Assembly: GCA_016713535.1 (NCBI GenBank)
Contig: JADJOY010000018.1
Location: 110,291-174,290 of the forward strand
DNA: 64,000 bases
Source of the DNA: JADJOY01 sp016713535 [NCBI: Deltaproteobacteria bacterium]
Lineage (GTDB): Bacteria > JADJOY01
Direction of reading: 5' to 3'
The position numbers and the translations under genes are program-made. Of the stretch, positions 1-8,255 are shown piece after piece (the stretch's first letter is position 1; each line of letters opens with the position of its first letter). Under the pieces are notes generated by a model. The model ran no database searches and was not told the origin of the DNA. It worked only from the letters and a program-made list of their open reading frames with translations.

Positions 1-790
1 GGGGCATACGCGCCGGCATGCGCGTTGCCGCCCGCCGATCCCTGGCGTCCGACGGACGCGCTCCAGCCCTTCGATCCCGATCGATCGCTACTGCGGGCGG
101 GCACAGGGCCCGCCCCTACGACGCGTCGGCCGACGCGAACCCCCGCCGGGGATACGACGAACACGGGACGGTGGCCGACGCGAACCCCCGCCGGGGACAC
201 GACGAACACGGGACGGTGGCGGCGCCGTAGGGGCGGGGCCCGTCCCCGCCCGGGGTCGGGGTCGCGCGCGATCGGCTGGAGGGCCGCGCTCCGTCGCGGC
301 CGCGACGTCGGCGGCCTGCGCCGCCGGAACCCGCTCGGTCCCTGGCGTCCGACGGAGCGGACGCGCTCCAGCCCTTCGATCCCGATCGATCGCTACCGCG
401 GGCGGGCACAGGGCCCGCCCCTACGACGCGTCGGCCGACGCGACCCCCCCCCGGGGACACGACGAACACCGGACGGTGGCCGACGCGAACCCCCGCCGGG
501 GAAACCGACGAACGCGGGACGGTGGCGGCGGTGCCGTAGGGGCGGGGCCCGTCCCCGCCCGGGGTCGGGATCGCGAGCGATCGGCTGGAGGGCCGCGCTC
601 CGTCGCGGCCGCAACGTCGGCCGCCTGCGCGATCCCGGCGATGCGCGCCGGCGTGAGCGTCGCCGGAACCCGCTCGGTCCCTGGCGTCCGACGGAGCGGA
701 CGCGCTCCAGCCCTTCGATCCCGATCGATCGCTACTGCGGGCGGGCTCACGCCCGCCCCTACGCTCCCACGTCGTAGCGCGCCCTCGGCG
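1..790. repeat. Large tandem block of REP-like hairpins
   Basis: No gene is supported here. A compound repeat begins at 41, 341 and 680 (spacing 300 and 339 bp; the third copy is partial). Each copy carries a GGAG-headed hairpin with an xGCGTCCG-type stem, then a GTAG-headed hairpin built on GGGCGGG/CCCGCCC (93-119, 397-424, 736-763). Copies 1 and 2 continue with a short direct repeat around CGAACCCCCGCCGGGG, a second GTAG hairpin (227-255, 536-565), and a GGAG hairpin with stem GGCCGCG/CGCGGCC (about 279-302 and 587-610). Long reading frames across the block are palindrome and GC-skew artefacts: they have no ribosome-binding sites and read as arginine-rich sequence on both strands. Confidence 0.85.
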
Positions 791-796
791 CGATAC

Positions 797-855
797 CACA
801 TTTTTGTGGCAGGTTCTGCCACAATCTGCCAGCAAAAATTGCCACATTTTGCCAG
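797..855. repeat. AT-rich cluster of TGCCACA motifs
   Basis: This is an A/T-rich island in very GC-rich DNA. TGCCACAATCTGCCAG at 817-832 is repeated as TGCCACATTTTGCCAG at 840-855, a 23-bp period. A third TGCCACA copy lies in inverted orientation at about 797-812 and forms a CCACA/TGTGG hairpin. The arrangement resembles a multi-site operator, or a leftover of a mobile or origin-like sequence. It lies downstream of the cupin gene, so no target promoter is obvious. Confidence 0.5.
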
Positions 856-921
856 TATTCTGCGCGCTGGCCGGCGCTGGGAAAGCTTGGAAACAGCGAT
901 TTTGGGCCCTAGGAGGCCCGA

Positions 922-943
922 AAACGGCCGCTCACGGCCGTTT
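922..943 (-). terminator. Intrinsic terminator of the cupin gene
   Basis: On the minus strand a hairpin with stem AAACGGCCG/CGGCCGTTT and loop TGAG overlaps the cupin stop codon and runs into a short T tract. That is the form expected of a rho-independent terminator for the gene ending at 943. Confidence 0.6.
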
Positions 944-1458
944 CAGGGCACCGGGACGCGGTCCTTGCCGTCGAACGGCGGGACGTAGACCGCGTACGCG
1001 ATCGCGGGCTCGCCCGCGAGGTTGGTGAACGCGTGCACGGTGGCGCGCGGCACGTACAGCACGGATCCCTCGCCGACCGGCCGTGTCTCGCCGCCGATCC
1101 GCATGGTGCCGTGCCCGCGCAGCGTCACCACGAACAGGTCGTGGGTGTCGTGGCGGTGGAGCGCCTCGCGGTCGCGGATCGCGACCACGTGGTGGCTGCT
1201 CGCGGCGTCGCGGCCGACCTCGACGACCTTGAACATCTGCCCGTCCTCGAGCTCGGCGCGCTCGATCAGCGAGGCGAGCGCCTCGGTGACGCGGCCACCC
1301 GCGAAGAGCGCGTCGAGCACCGGCGCGCCGCCAGCGCGGGCCGTCGCCCCGCGCACCGGCTGGGCCTCGGCACAGCCGCCCGCCACCGCGAGGCTCGTCG
1401 CCAAACCGCCGACGGTGAGCCATCGTGCCAGGGCTCCTCGCCCTCGGGTTCGCTTCAT
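943..1458 (-). CDS. Cupin-domain lipoprotein
   Basis: The 171-residue product begins with a basic n-region, a hydrophobic stretch and a lipobox ending at Cys29, so it is probably a lipid-anchored periplasmic protein. A single cupin barrel fills the C-terminal two thirds. Metal-binding motif 1 contains His101, His103 and His106, and motif 2 (PRATVHAF) supplies His142. Single-domain cupins of this kind bind a metal and often a small sugar or carboxylate, but the substrate cannot be read here. The ATG at 1458 was chosen because GGAGGA precedes it by about six bases and because it starts a clean signal peptide; longer upstream in-frame ORF sequence overlaps the opposite gene. The divergent GH32 gene begins only 21 bp away, so the two promoters must overlap neighbouring coding DNA. 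A sugar-related role is inferred from that neighbour. Confidence 0.8.
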   Translation of the reverse strand: MKRTRGRGALARWLTVGGLATSLAVAGGCAEAQPVRGATARAGGAPVLDALFAGGRVTEALASLIERAELEDGQMFKVVEVGRDAASSHHVVAIRDREALHRHDTHDLFVVTLRGHGTMRIGGETRPVGEGSVLYVPRATVHAFTNLAGEPAIAYAVYVPPFDGKDRVPVP

Positions 1459-1479
1459 CGGGTTCCTCCGCGTTCCGCC

Positions 1480-3077
1480 ATGGATCGATCGGCGCGCCAG
1501 TCTGCCACCACTCGCGGCTGGCTGCCGTTGCTCCTCGCGCTGGCCTCTTGCTCGGAGAGCGGAACGCCCCGCGCCGCGCCCGAGCCCGACGATCTCGAGG
1601 CGTATCGGCCGCGCTACCACGTGACGCCGCCGTCGGGTTTCATGAACGACCCCAACGGGCTCGTCCACGCCGACGGCACGTGGCACCTCTTCTACCAGCT
1701 CGATCCCGCGCGCCGGCTGCCGCTCGAGCAGCACTGGGGCCACGCGGTGAGCCGCGACCTCGCCCACTGGGACGATCGCGGCGTGGCGATCGAGCCCGAC
1801 GCCGCGCTCGGCCTCGCGTTCTCGGGCAGCGCGGTGGTCGACGCCGCGAACACCTCGAAGCTCTGCGACGCGGGGGTCGCGTGCCTGGTCGCGATCTACA
1901 CCCACTCGGGAGGCGAGGACGGCACCCAGAAGCAGAGCCTCGCGGTGTCGCAGGACGGCGGTGATACCTGGACACCGTACGGCGGTAATCCGGTGCTACG
2001 CAGCCCCACGGGCTCGCGGGCGTTCCGCGATCCGAAGGTGTTCTGGCACGAGCCGGCGCGGCGCTGGGTGATGGTGCTCGCGGCCGGCGACCGGGCGCAG
2101 CTCTTCGCCTCGCCGGACCTGATCGACTGGACCTACCTCTCCGACTTCGGCGCCGGATACGCGCTCGGCGGGGTGTGGGAGTGTCCGGACCTCTTCGAGC
2201 TGGAGGTCGAGGACCAGGCCGGCGGCGCGACGGCGGGCGGCGACGAGACGCGCTGGGTGCTCAAGACCGACTACAACCCGGGGCCGATCATCGGCTTCTC
2301 GGGGGCGCGCTACTTCGTGGGCCGCTTCGACGGCGAGCGCTTCGTGGCGGACGCCGCGGGCGGCGGTCCGCACGTGCTGGATGGCGGCGCCGACTTTACG
2401 CGGCGCAATCGTGGAGCTCGGCGCCCGGCGGGCGGCGCACGTGGATCGCGTGGATGAGCAACTGGAAGTACGCGATGGTCACGCCCACCTCGCCGTGGCG
2501 TGGCGCGATGACCGTGCCGCGCGACGTGCGGCTGGTGGCGGACGCGGGCAGCGGCGGCGCCGCCGGGATCCGGCTCGCGCAGCAGCCGGTCGTCGAGCTC
2601 GAGGCGCGCCGCGGCGCGCGTTTGCTCGACCTCGAGGGCGTGAGCGCGAGCAAGGCGGCGGCGCGGCTCGCCGGCGTCACGGGCGACGCGCTCGACGTGA
2701 GGCTCGCCGTCGAGCCGCGCGGCGCGACGAGCGTGACGCTCGTGGTCCGCGCGGGCGCGGTGGAGCGCACCGCGATCACGCTCGATCCCGCGGGCGGCAC
2801 GCTCGCCCTCGACCGCAGCCAGAGCGGCTACGCGGGCTTCGACCGCAAGTTCCCGGCGGTGCACACGGTGGCTCTCGGCGCCGGCGCCTCCGCGAGCGGC
2901 GCGCCGCTCACGGTGCGCGTGCTCGTCGACCGTTCGTCGGTCGAGGTCTTCGGCGACGACGGCCGCGCGGTGCTGACCGACCTCGTCTTTCCCGACCCGG
3001 GAAGCCGCGGTGTCGGCCTCGAGTGGACCGGCGCCGAGCCGCGCGTCACCCGCCTCACCGTCGACGCGATGAAGTAG
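1480..3077 (+). CDS. GH32 fructan hydrolase (levanase/invertase type), frameshifted
   Basis: Glycoside hydrolase family 32 cleaves beta-fructosides such as sucrose, inulin or levan. The product starts with a lipoprotein signal (lipobox Cys24). The NDPNG block at residues 56-60 gives nucleophile Asp57, FRDPK gives transition-state stabiliser Asp184, and WECPD gives acid/base Glu234, so the active site is complete. At the T-run 2395-2397 the frame is lost: upstream reads DGGADF, and the next frame continues with YAAQSW, the expected GH32 continuation. One extra T restores the reading frame. The C-terminal beta-sandwich follows, with the conserved VDRSSVEVFG segment, to the stop at 3075. As written, translation would end at 2457. 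A homopolymer sequencing error is as likely as a real mutation. The TAG stop lies in a GTAGGGGC string like the REP heads. Confidence 0.82.
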
Positions 3078-3405
3078 GGGCACGCCCAGCGCCCGCAGTA
3101 GCGATCGGTCGGGATCGATCCTCCGGCCGCGACGGAGCGCGGCCCTCCAACCGAGGGCGTCGCGTGGGAGTGTAGGGGCGGGCGTGAGCCCGCCCGCAGT
3201 GGCGGTCGCTCGGGATCGCCTGGGATCCGCGCGATCGGCGCCGCGACGCGTGCCCCTCCGGACCGAGATCGAGCGGCTGGAGCGCGGCCACTCCGTCGGC
3301 CGCCCGCGGTCGCTCGGGATCGATCCTCCGGCCGCGACGGAGCGCGGCCCTCCAACCGAGGGCGTCGCGTGGGAGTGTAGGGGCGGGCGTGAGCCCGCCC
3401 GTGCC
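3078..3405. repeat. REP-like hairpin block, duplicated
   Basis: No gene is supported. A segment of roughly 85-90 bp at about 3108-3200 recurs at about 3309-3402. Each copy contains a GGAG-class hairpin in inverted orientation (stem GGCCGCG/CGCGGCC, loop CTCCGT on the other strand), then a GTAG-headed hairpin with stem GGGCGGG/CCCGCCC (about 3173-3199 and 3378-3402). The two genes flanking the block converge on it. Confidence 0.8.
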
Positions 3406-3408
3406 CGC

Positions 3409-4169
3409 TCACCTGCGGCGCGACGCCTCGGCGAGGTCCGTGAGCAGGTCGAGCTGGATCTCCTGCATCTCGACCATGCGCTCGAACTGGCTGTGGAGCA
3501 GGTGGTCCATCTTGTCGTGGAGGCTCGCGATCTCGAGCTCCGCCTTGAGATTGGTGCGGTAGTCCTCGTCGGCCTGCATGCGGTCGCGCGCCGCGGAGCG
3601 GTTCTGCGCCATCAGGATGATCGGCGCCTGGATCGCCGCGAGGCACGACAGCACCAGGTTGAGGAGGATGAACGGGAACGGGTCGAACGGGTGGGGGCCG
3701 AGGATCTTCGTGTTGAGCGCCATCCAGATCGTCAGGACCACACCGAACGCGATCACGAAGCCCCACGAGCCGCCCACCGCGCCACGACGTCCGCGGTGCG
3801 CTGGCCGCGGGTCACCGTGCGCTGGAACTGCTCGTCGATGTTCTGCGCGATGGTGATGTGCTGGCCGGCCTTCTGGGCGACCTCGGCCTCCACCTTGGAG
3901 AGCTCTCCGCGCTCCTGCTCGAGGTGCTCGAGCACGTACGCGACCCGCGCGTGATTGAGGCAGCGACGGCAGAGGTGCCCTTCGCCGGTCCACTTCCCCG
4001 GGTTCTGGGCCGTGAGGTACCCGGCGAGCAGCGGCCGCACGCTGGTGGCGCGCACCACGTCGCGGCGGTGCAGCACGCGCCCGCAGATCACGCAGGTGCG
4101 GACCTCCGGGTGGCCGTCGAGGGTGAACGAGCCGCTGGCGCTGGTCTCGTCGATGGGCGGGTTGGGCAC
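3409..4169 (-). CDS. DUF1003 membrane protein with zinc-ribbon, frameshifted
   Basis: The N-terminal 70 residues carry a CVIC ... LCRRC zinc-ribbon, followed by a helical stretch. The second part is a typical DUF1003 domain: GGSWGFVIAF starts the first membrane helix, FILLNLVLSCLAAIQAPIILM the second, then the conserved QNRSAARDR and LKAELEI segments. The two parts are in different frames. The break is near 3776-3788, where one additional G would join ADVVAA to VGGSW exactly as in intact homologues. The GTG at 4169 is preferred because GAGGAGG precedes it and no ATG fits. The function of DUF1003 is not established. The gene follows the molybdate regulator on the same strand after 32 bp. Confidence 0.75.
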
Positions 4170-4201
4170 GGTGCGGTCCTCCTCGCCTGGGCGCGCGGCG
4201 C

Positions 4202-5089
4202 TCACGCCGTCTCGGGGTCGTAGCGGATGTCGCCGGTCGAGCCCACGTCGTAGCCGGGCACGCACGCGAGCCCGTCGCGGAAGGGCCGGGTCTGCGCGAC
4301 CTCGCACAGCCGTGTGACGAGCGGGTGGCCGAGCCGCTCGGCGAACACCGCGAGCCAGTAAGGCTCGGTGGCGATCGCGCGGAACGCCAGCCCCACGCGC
4401 TCGGCCCACGCGCGCGTGACGATCCCGGCGTCGCACTCGCCGCGCGCGACCGCGCACACCACCTCGCGGTGCGAGCCGAGCACCGCGTGTTTGCCGAGCT
4501 TCACTCCGCTCTTCGCGAGCGCGTGGCGAAGGTGCAGCATCACGCCGGCGGTCGCCGGCCGCGCCGCCACCCGTAGCTTAGGCAAGCGCGCCACGCTCAC
4601 GGCGGGCGCGCCGGCGCGCCACGCGAGGCCCACCTCGCGGGTCACGAGGTGGAGGCGGGCGAGGCGCCGCTCGCCCACCCGCGGCGGCGGGCCGTCGCCG
4701 TGGCAGCCGGCGGCGAGGACCCGCTCCTCGGCGAGCAGCCGCAGCGCGGCGCCGCTGTCCGCTTGCACGAAGCCGAGCAGCGGGCTCGCGCCAGTGTTCG
4801 CGTGAGCGAGGAGCAGCTCGATCACCACGTCGCCGTTGGCCGCGATCAAGGGGGGAGGCGCCGCGGCGTCGGCGGTGGCGGCGGGCGCGTGCACCGGTTC
4901 GGCGGCGCGCTCGTCGCCAGCGCCGGAGCCGGCCCAGCGCAGCACCTCGTCGCGGTCGAAGCGCCACTCGCCGCCCACTCGACGACCCGGCAGCCCGCGC
5001 GCCAGCAGCCGGTAGACCTGCGTGGGGTGGACGCGGAGCAGCTCCGCGACCTCGGCGGACTTGAGCAGCGTGCTCCCGGCGGGCGTCAT
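4202..5089 (-). CDS. One-component HTH regulator with molybdate-binding-like domain
   Basis: The 295-residue protein begins with an excisionase/MerR-type helix-turn-helix (about residues 8-60, LLKSAEVAELLRVHPTQVYRLLARG, then an RVGGEWRF wing). From about residue 90 it has a periplasmic-binding-protein-like domain of the COG1910 type (TAGVMLHLRHAL, GSHREVVCAVARGECDAGIV). This layout is known for ModE-independent molybdate regulators. It is transcribed divergently from modA with 123 bp between the starts, which supports control of the mod operon in response to molybdate or tungstate. The start at 5089 was chosen because the in-frame upstream extension runs through the AT-rich promoter region. 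The HTH and PBP-like folds are seen in the sequence; the ligand is inferred from context. Confidence 0.8.
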   Translation of the reverse strand: MTPAGSTLLKSAEVAELLRVHPTQVYRLLARGLPGRRVGGEWRFDRDEVLRWAGSGAGDERAAEPVHAPAATADAAAPPPLIAANGDVVIELLLAHANTGASPLLGFVQADSGAALRLLAEERVLAAGCHGDGPPPRVGERRLARLHLVTREVGLAWRAGAPAVSVARLPKLRVAARPATAGVMLHLRHALAKSGVKLGKHAVLGSHREVVCAVARGECDAGIVTRAWAERVGLAFRAIATEPYWLAVFAERLGHPLVTRLCEVAQTRPFRDGLACVPGYDVGSTGDIRYDPETA

Positions 5090-5146
5090 GGAACGAGAGC
5101 CTAGCGGGGGCACCGCGTGTCCGAAAGGTGCGGCCCGGCCACGAGA

Positions 5147-5212
5147 CTTGATCGGACCAATGAGATGCAATAAGTAACGATTAGTAACCAAAGAGACCAA
5201 TAAGGAGTTTCA
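5147..5212 (+). promoter_or_regulatory. Divergent mod promoter/operator region
   Basis: This is an AT-rich stretch between the regulator and modA. AGTAAC occurs at 5173-5178 and 5183-5188, exactly one helical turn apart. GACCAAT occurs at 5155-5161 and 5195-5201, flanking them. TTGATC at about 5149 is a possible -35 element. AAGGAG just before modA is the ribosome-binding site. The repeats do not match the E. coli ModE site, which is consistent with a different regulator. Confidence 0.5.
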
Positions 5213-5986
5213 ATGTCCAGGATCTTCCGCGCGCTGCTCGTGTTGCTGGCCGTCCTCGTCCCCGTGCTCGCACCCGCGGGCGACGAGGCCCAGCCCGTCA
5301 CCGTCCTCGCCGCGGCGAGCCTCTCCGACGTGCTGCCGAAGGTGGGCGGCGCCTGGACCGCCGCCGGTCACCTCCCGGTGCGCTTCAGCTTCGACGCCTC
5401 GTCGCGGCTCGCGAAGCAGGTCGAGGCGGGGCTCGCCGCGGACGTGTTCGTGTCCGCCGACCTCGACTGGATGGACTACCTCGACCGGCGCAAGCTCCTC
5501 GCCGCCAGCACCCGCGCCGTGCTGCTCGGCAATCGCCTGGTGATTGCCGTGCCGAGCGCCTCGCCGCTCGCGTTTCCGGACGCGCGCCCGCTCGCCGCGC
5601 CCGAGGTGAAGCACCTGGCACTCGCGGCCGAGACCGTGCCGGCCGGCAAGTACGGCCGCGCCGCGCTCGAGTGGGCGGGGATCGCCAAGGACGTCGAGGG
5701 CAAGATCGTGAGCGGTGACAACGTCCGCACGGTGCTCGGCTGGGTCGCGTCCGGCGAGGCCGACGCGGGCCTCGTCTACGCCACCGACGCGCGCGCCGAG
5801 CCGCGCGTGAAGGCGGCCTACACGTTCCCGGTCACTGCACACCCGCCGATCGTCTATCCGGCGGCGGTGCTCGCGGGCGCCGCGGACGCCGCCACTGCAC
5901 GCGAGTTCCTGGCCTTCTGCCGCGGCGCCGAGGCGCGCGCGCACTTCGAGGCCGCCGGCTTCACCTGGCTCGCCGACGTCCACTGA
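5213..5986 (+). CDS. modA: ModA molybdate-binding periplasmic protein
   Basis: This is the substrate-binding subunit of the ModABC importer (molybdate/tungstate). It has 257 residues, close to the family norm. A signal peptide covers about residues 1-25. The opening VTVLAAASLSDVLPKV block is the characteristic ModA N-lobe with oxyanion-contacting Ser residues; ADVFVSAD and the C-lobe YPAAVL segment are also typical. The ATG at 5213 follows AAGGAG at good spacing. It begins a co-directional run with the porin, modB and modC. The adjacent divergent regulator probably controls it. Confidence 0.93.
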   Translation: MSRIFRALLVLLAVLVPVLAPAGDEAQPVTVLAAASLSDVLPKVGGAWTAAGHLPVRFSFDASSRLAKQVEAGLAADVFVSADLDWMDYLDRRKLLAASTRAVLLGNRLVIAVPSASPLAFPDARPLAAPEVKHLALAAETVPAGKYGRAALEWAGIAKDVEGKIVSGDNVRTVLGWVASGEADAGLVYATDARAEPRVKAAYTFPVTAHPPIVYPAAVLAGAADAATAREFLAFCRGAEARAHFEAAGFTWLADVH

Positions 5987-6038
5987 TCGACCCGTCCACC
6001 CGCATGCGGCAGCCCACGCGGGAGCCGCGAGGAGACCC

Positions 6039-7424
6039 ATGAAACGCACCTGCGTGTCGCGAGCGGCTGCGCTCGCGCTCTCGATCTTCTCGGCGCGCGT
6101 GGTCGCGGCGCAGAGCGCCGGATCCGCGAGCCCGCCCCTCACCGTCAACCAGCGGATGCTGGAGATGCAGCACGCCGAAGGACGGCTCAGCGACGAACAG
6201 TACCTGGTGCTGCGCGCGCAGGCCGACGCGGAAGCCAAGGCGGCCGCCGCCGCGGCGGCAGCCACGTCCAAGGCCGACTGGCTCGACCGGTTCTCGCTCT
6301 TCGGTGATGTCCGGATCCGCGGCGAGGCCTTCTTCCAGGACGGTACGACGGACCGCTTCCGCGAGCGCTTCCGCGTCCGTCTCGGCGTGAAGGCCGTCGC
6401 GAGCTCCGAGCTCGAGGCCCAGGTGCGCCTCGCCACCGGAGATCCCGGCGACCCGATCTCCGAGATGCAGACCACGAGCGAGCTCTTCACCCGCAAGCCG
6501 GTGAACCTCGACCTCGCCTACGTCTCGTTCAAGCCGAGCACCACGTTCGGCTGGAGCCGGCCGTGGCTCACGCTCCTCGGCGGCAAGTTCACCAACCCGG
6601 TGTGGAAGCCGCGCGCCAACTTCGGCTCGGAGATCGTCTTCGACGAGGACCTGGCCCCCGAGGGCTTCCAGCAGATCGTGAGCCCCGTCGACGCCAAGGA
6701 CGGGCTGGTGCGGAAGGTCGAGGTGCAGGCCTTCGAGTGGAGCGCCAAGGAGGTCGCGAGCGGCGGCGATTCGTGGGTGTTCGGTGGGCAGGGGAGCGCG
6801 AGCTTCGGGATCGGCTCGGCGGTCACGGTGACCGGCTCGCTCGCCGACTACTACTTCTCGTCGCCCGAGCGGATCGCGCAGGAATTCAACACCAACTCGA
6901 AGATCAACCTGACCAACTCGCTGATGCTGAAGGACGGCACCGTCGTGAAGGGCGGCACGCCCTACAAGGCTCCCACCGACGAGCCCAACCCGGTGCAGGA
7001 CTTCCTCTACGGCTTCAACGTGCTCAACCCGGCCGTGCAGGTCGCGGTGGATACGGGCGCGGCGGCGTGGCCGGTGAGCGTCTACGTCGACTTCGCGCAC
7101 AACACCGAGGCCTCGGATGGCAACGCCGACGCGCTGGGGATGGGCGTGTCCGTCGGTCAGACCAAGAAGCCGGGCGAGCTGGCGCTGGGCGCGGGCTGGC
7201 AGCGCATCGAGACCAACGCGGTGATCTCCTCGTTCGTCGGCAGCGACTTCGGTAAGAATGGCGGCACCAACGTGACCGGGCCGCAGGTCAAGCTCGACTG
7301 GATGCCGCTCGATCGGCTGGTGCTCACGGGGCGCAGCTTCTTCGTGAAGCAGATCGACGTCGCCAAGGGCAAGCCGAACGCCACCGTCACGCGCCTCCAG
7401 CTCGACGCGAACTACAGCTTCTGA
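6039..7424 (+). CDS. Outer-membrane porin in the mod operon
   Basis: The 461-residue protein has a signal peptide (about 1-25) and a short Ala-rich helical segment containing MLEMQHAEGRLSDEQYLVL (about 35-80). A beta-barrel follows, with alternating amphipathic strands such as SLFGDVRIRGEAFF and RFRERFRVRLGVKA. The chain ends in YSF, a C-terminal aromatic typical of BamA-dependent barrels. It resembles the putative-porin family found next to ABC importers. It sits 52 bp after modA and before modB, so it may admit molybdate or another oxyanion across the outer membrane. That role is inferred from position only. Confidence 0.78.
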   Translation: MKRTCVSRAAALALSIFSARVVAAQSAGSASPPLTVNQRMLEMQHAEGRLSDEQYLVLRAQADAEAKAAAAAAAATSKADWLDRFSLFGDVRIRGEAFFQDGTTDRFRERFRVRLGVKAVASSELEAQVRLATGDPGDPISEMQTTSELFTRKPVNLDLAYVSFKPSTTFGWSRPWLTLLGGKFTNPVWKPRANFGSEIVFDEDLAPEGFQQIVSPVDAKDGLVRKVEVQAFEWSAKEVASGGDSWVFGGQGSASFGIGSAVTVTGSLADYYFSSPERIAQEFNTNSKINLTNSLMLKDGTVVKGGTPYKAPTDEPNPVQDFLYGFNVLNPAVQVAVDTGAAAWPVSVYVDFAHNTEASDGNADALGMGVSVGQTKKPGELALGAGWQRIETNAVISSFVGSDFGKNGGTNVTGPQVKLDWMPLDRLVLTGRSFFVKQIDVAKGKPNATVTRLQLDANYSF

Positions 7425-7461
7425 CGCACCGCCGACCGATGCGTGGCACTCGCGCTGACCC

Positions 7462-7556
7462 CGGGCCCGACGGGGGACGGAGCCCCCGTCGCTACCGCCC
7501 CGGATCGGCGTGTGGCGTTCGTAGGGCGGGGGACTCCGTTCCCCCGCGGGCAGCGT
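7462..7556. repeat. Inverted REP-like pair inside the mod operon
   Basis: Two hairpins face each other. One, at about 7466-7492, is a GGGGG/CCCCC palindrome reading GTAGCGACGGGGGC on the minus strand. The other, at about 7520-7553, is GTAG-headed on the plus strand with a GGGGGA/TCCCCC-type stem and CTCCGT loop. They occupy the 159-bp gap between the porin gene and modB, where they could act as an intercistronic RNA hairpin. Confidence 0.7.
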
Positions 7557-7583
7557 CTCGATGAGATCTCGCGGCCAGCGTTC

Positions 7584-8255
7584 ATGACTCCGGTCGCGCT
7601 CTCGCTCAGCGTCGGGCTCGTCGCCACGTTGCTCACCCTGCCGCCCGGCGTGGCGGTGGCGTGGTTCCTGGAGCGAAGCAAGAGCCGCTGGCGCGGGGTG
7701 GTGCAGACGGTGGTGATGCTGCCGCTCGTGCTGCCGCCGGTGGTGACGGGTTTTCTGCTGCTCAAGCTGTTCTCGCGGCATGCGCCGCTCGGCCGGCTGC
7801 TGGGCGCGCTCGGGCTGCCGGTGGCCTTCCACTGGATGGGTGCCGTGGTGGCGGCGGCGGTGGTCGGCTTCCCGCTCCTGGTGATGAGCGTGACGCTCGC
7901 GCTCAAGGGCGTGGACCCGCGCTTCGAGGTGGTGTCGCGGAGCCTGGGGTGTTCGCCGTGGCAGACCTTCTGGCGCGTGACGCTGCCGCTCACGTGGCCC
8001 GGAATCCTCTCCGGCGCCGCGCTCGCGTTCGCGCGCGGGCTCGGCGAGTTCGGCGCGACGATCGTGCTGGCTGGGCGGATCCCGGGTACGACCGAGACGA
8101 TCCCGCTCGCGGTCTACGCGCAGCTCGACGCGCCCGGCGGCGAGGCGAAGGTGCTCGGGTTGGTGGCGGCGTCGGTCGCGCTGTGCGTGAGCTGTGTGGT
8201 GATCGCGCGCTGGCTCGACGCCAAGCACCGCCGCCGGCTGGAGCTCCTGCGATGA
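7584..8255 (+). CDS. modB: ModB molybdate ABC transporter permease
   Basis: This 223-residue inner-membrane permease forms the translocation channel. About five membrane helices are visible (for example LSLSVGLVATLLTLPPGVAVAWF at the start). The EAA loop is present as SRSLGCSPWQTFWRVTLPL, followed by the ARGLGEFGATIVLAG signature typical of ModB/CysT permeases. The ATG at 7584 gives the family-standard length; the longer upstream frame runs through the hairpin pair and is not credible. It overlaps modC by four bases (ATGA), indicating translational coupling. Confidence 0.92.
   Translation: MTPVALSLSVGLVATLLTLPPGVAVAWFLERSKSRWRGVVQTVVMLPLVLPPVVTGFLLLKLFSRHAPLGRLLGALGLPVAFHWMGAVVAAAVVGFPLLVMSVTLALKGVDPRFEVVSRSLGCSPWQTFWRVTLPLTWPGILSGAALAFARGLGEFGATIVLAGRIPGTTETIPLAVYAQLDAPGGEAKVLGLVAASVALCVSCVVIARWLDAKHRRRLELLR

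Noticed and set aside
817-855. Sigma-54 promoter on the minus strand (TGGCA ... TTGC)
   Set aside because: The GG and GC dinucleotides are eight bases apart instead of ten, and no gene lies downstream on that strand.
25-988. Several overlapping long ORFs on both strands in the first kilobase
   Set aside because: They translate the hairpin repeats into Arg/Pro/Gly-rich strings, have no ribosome-binding sites and share no family features.
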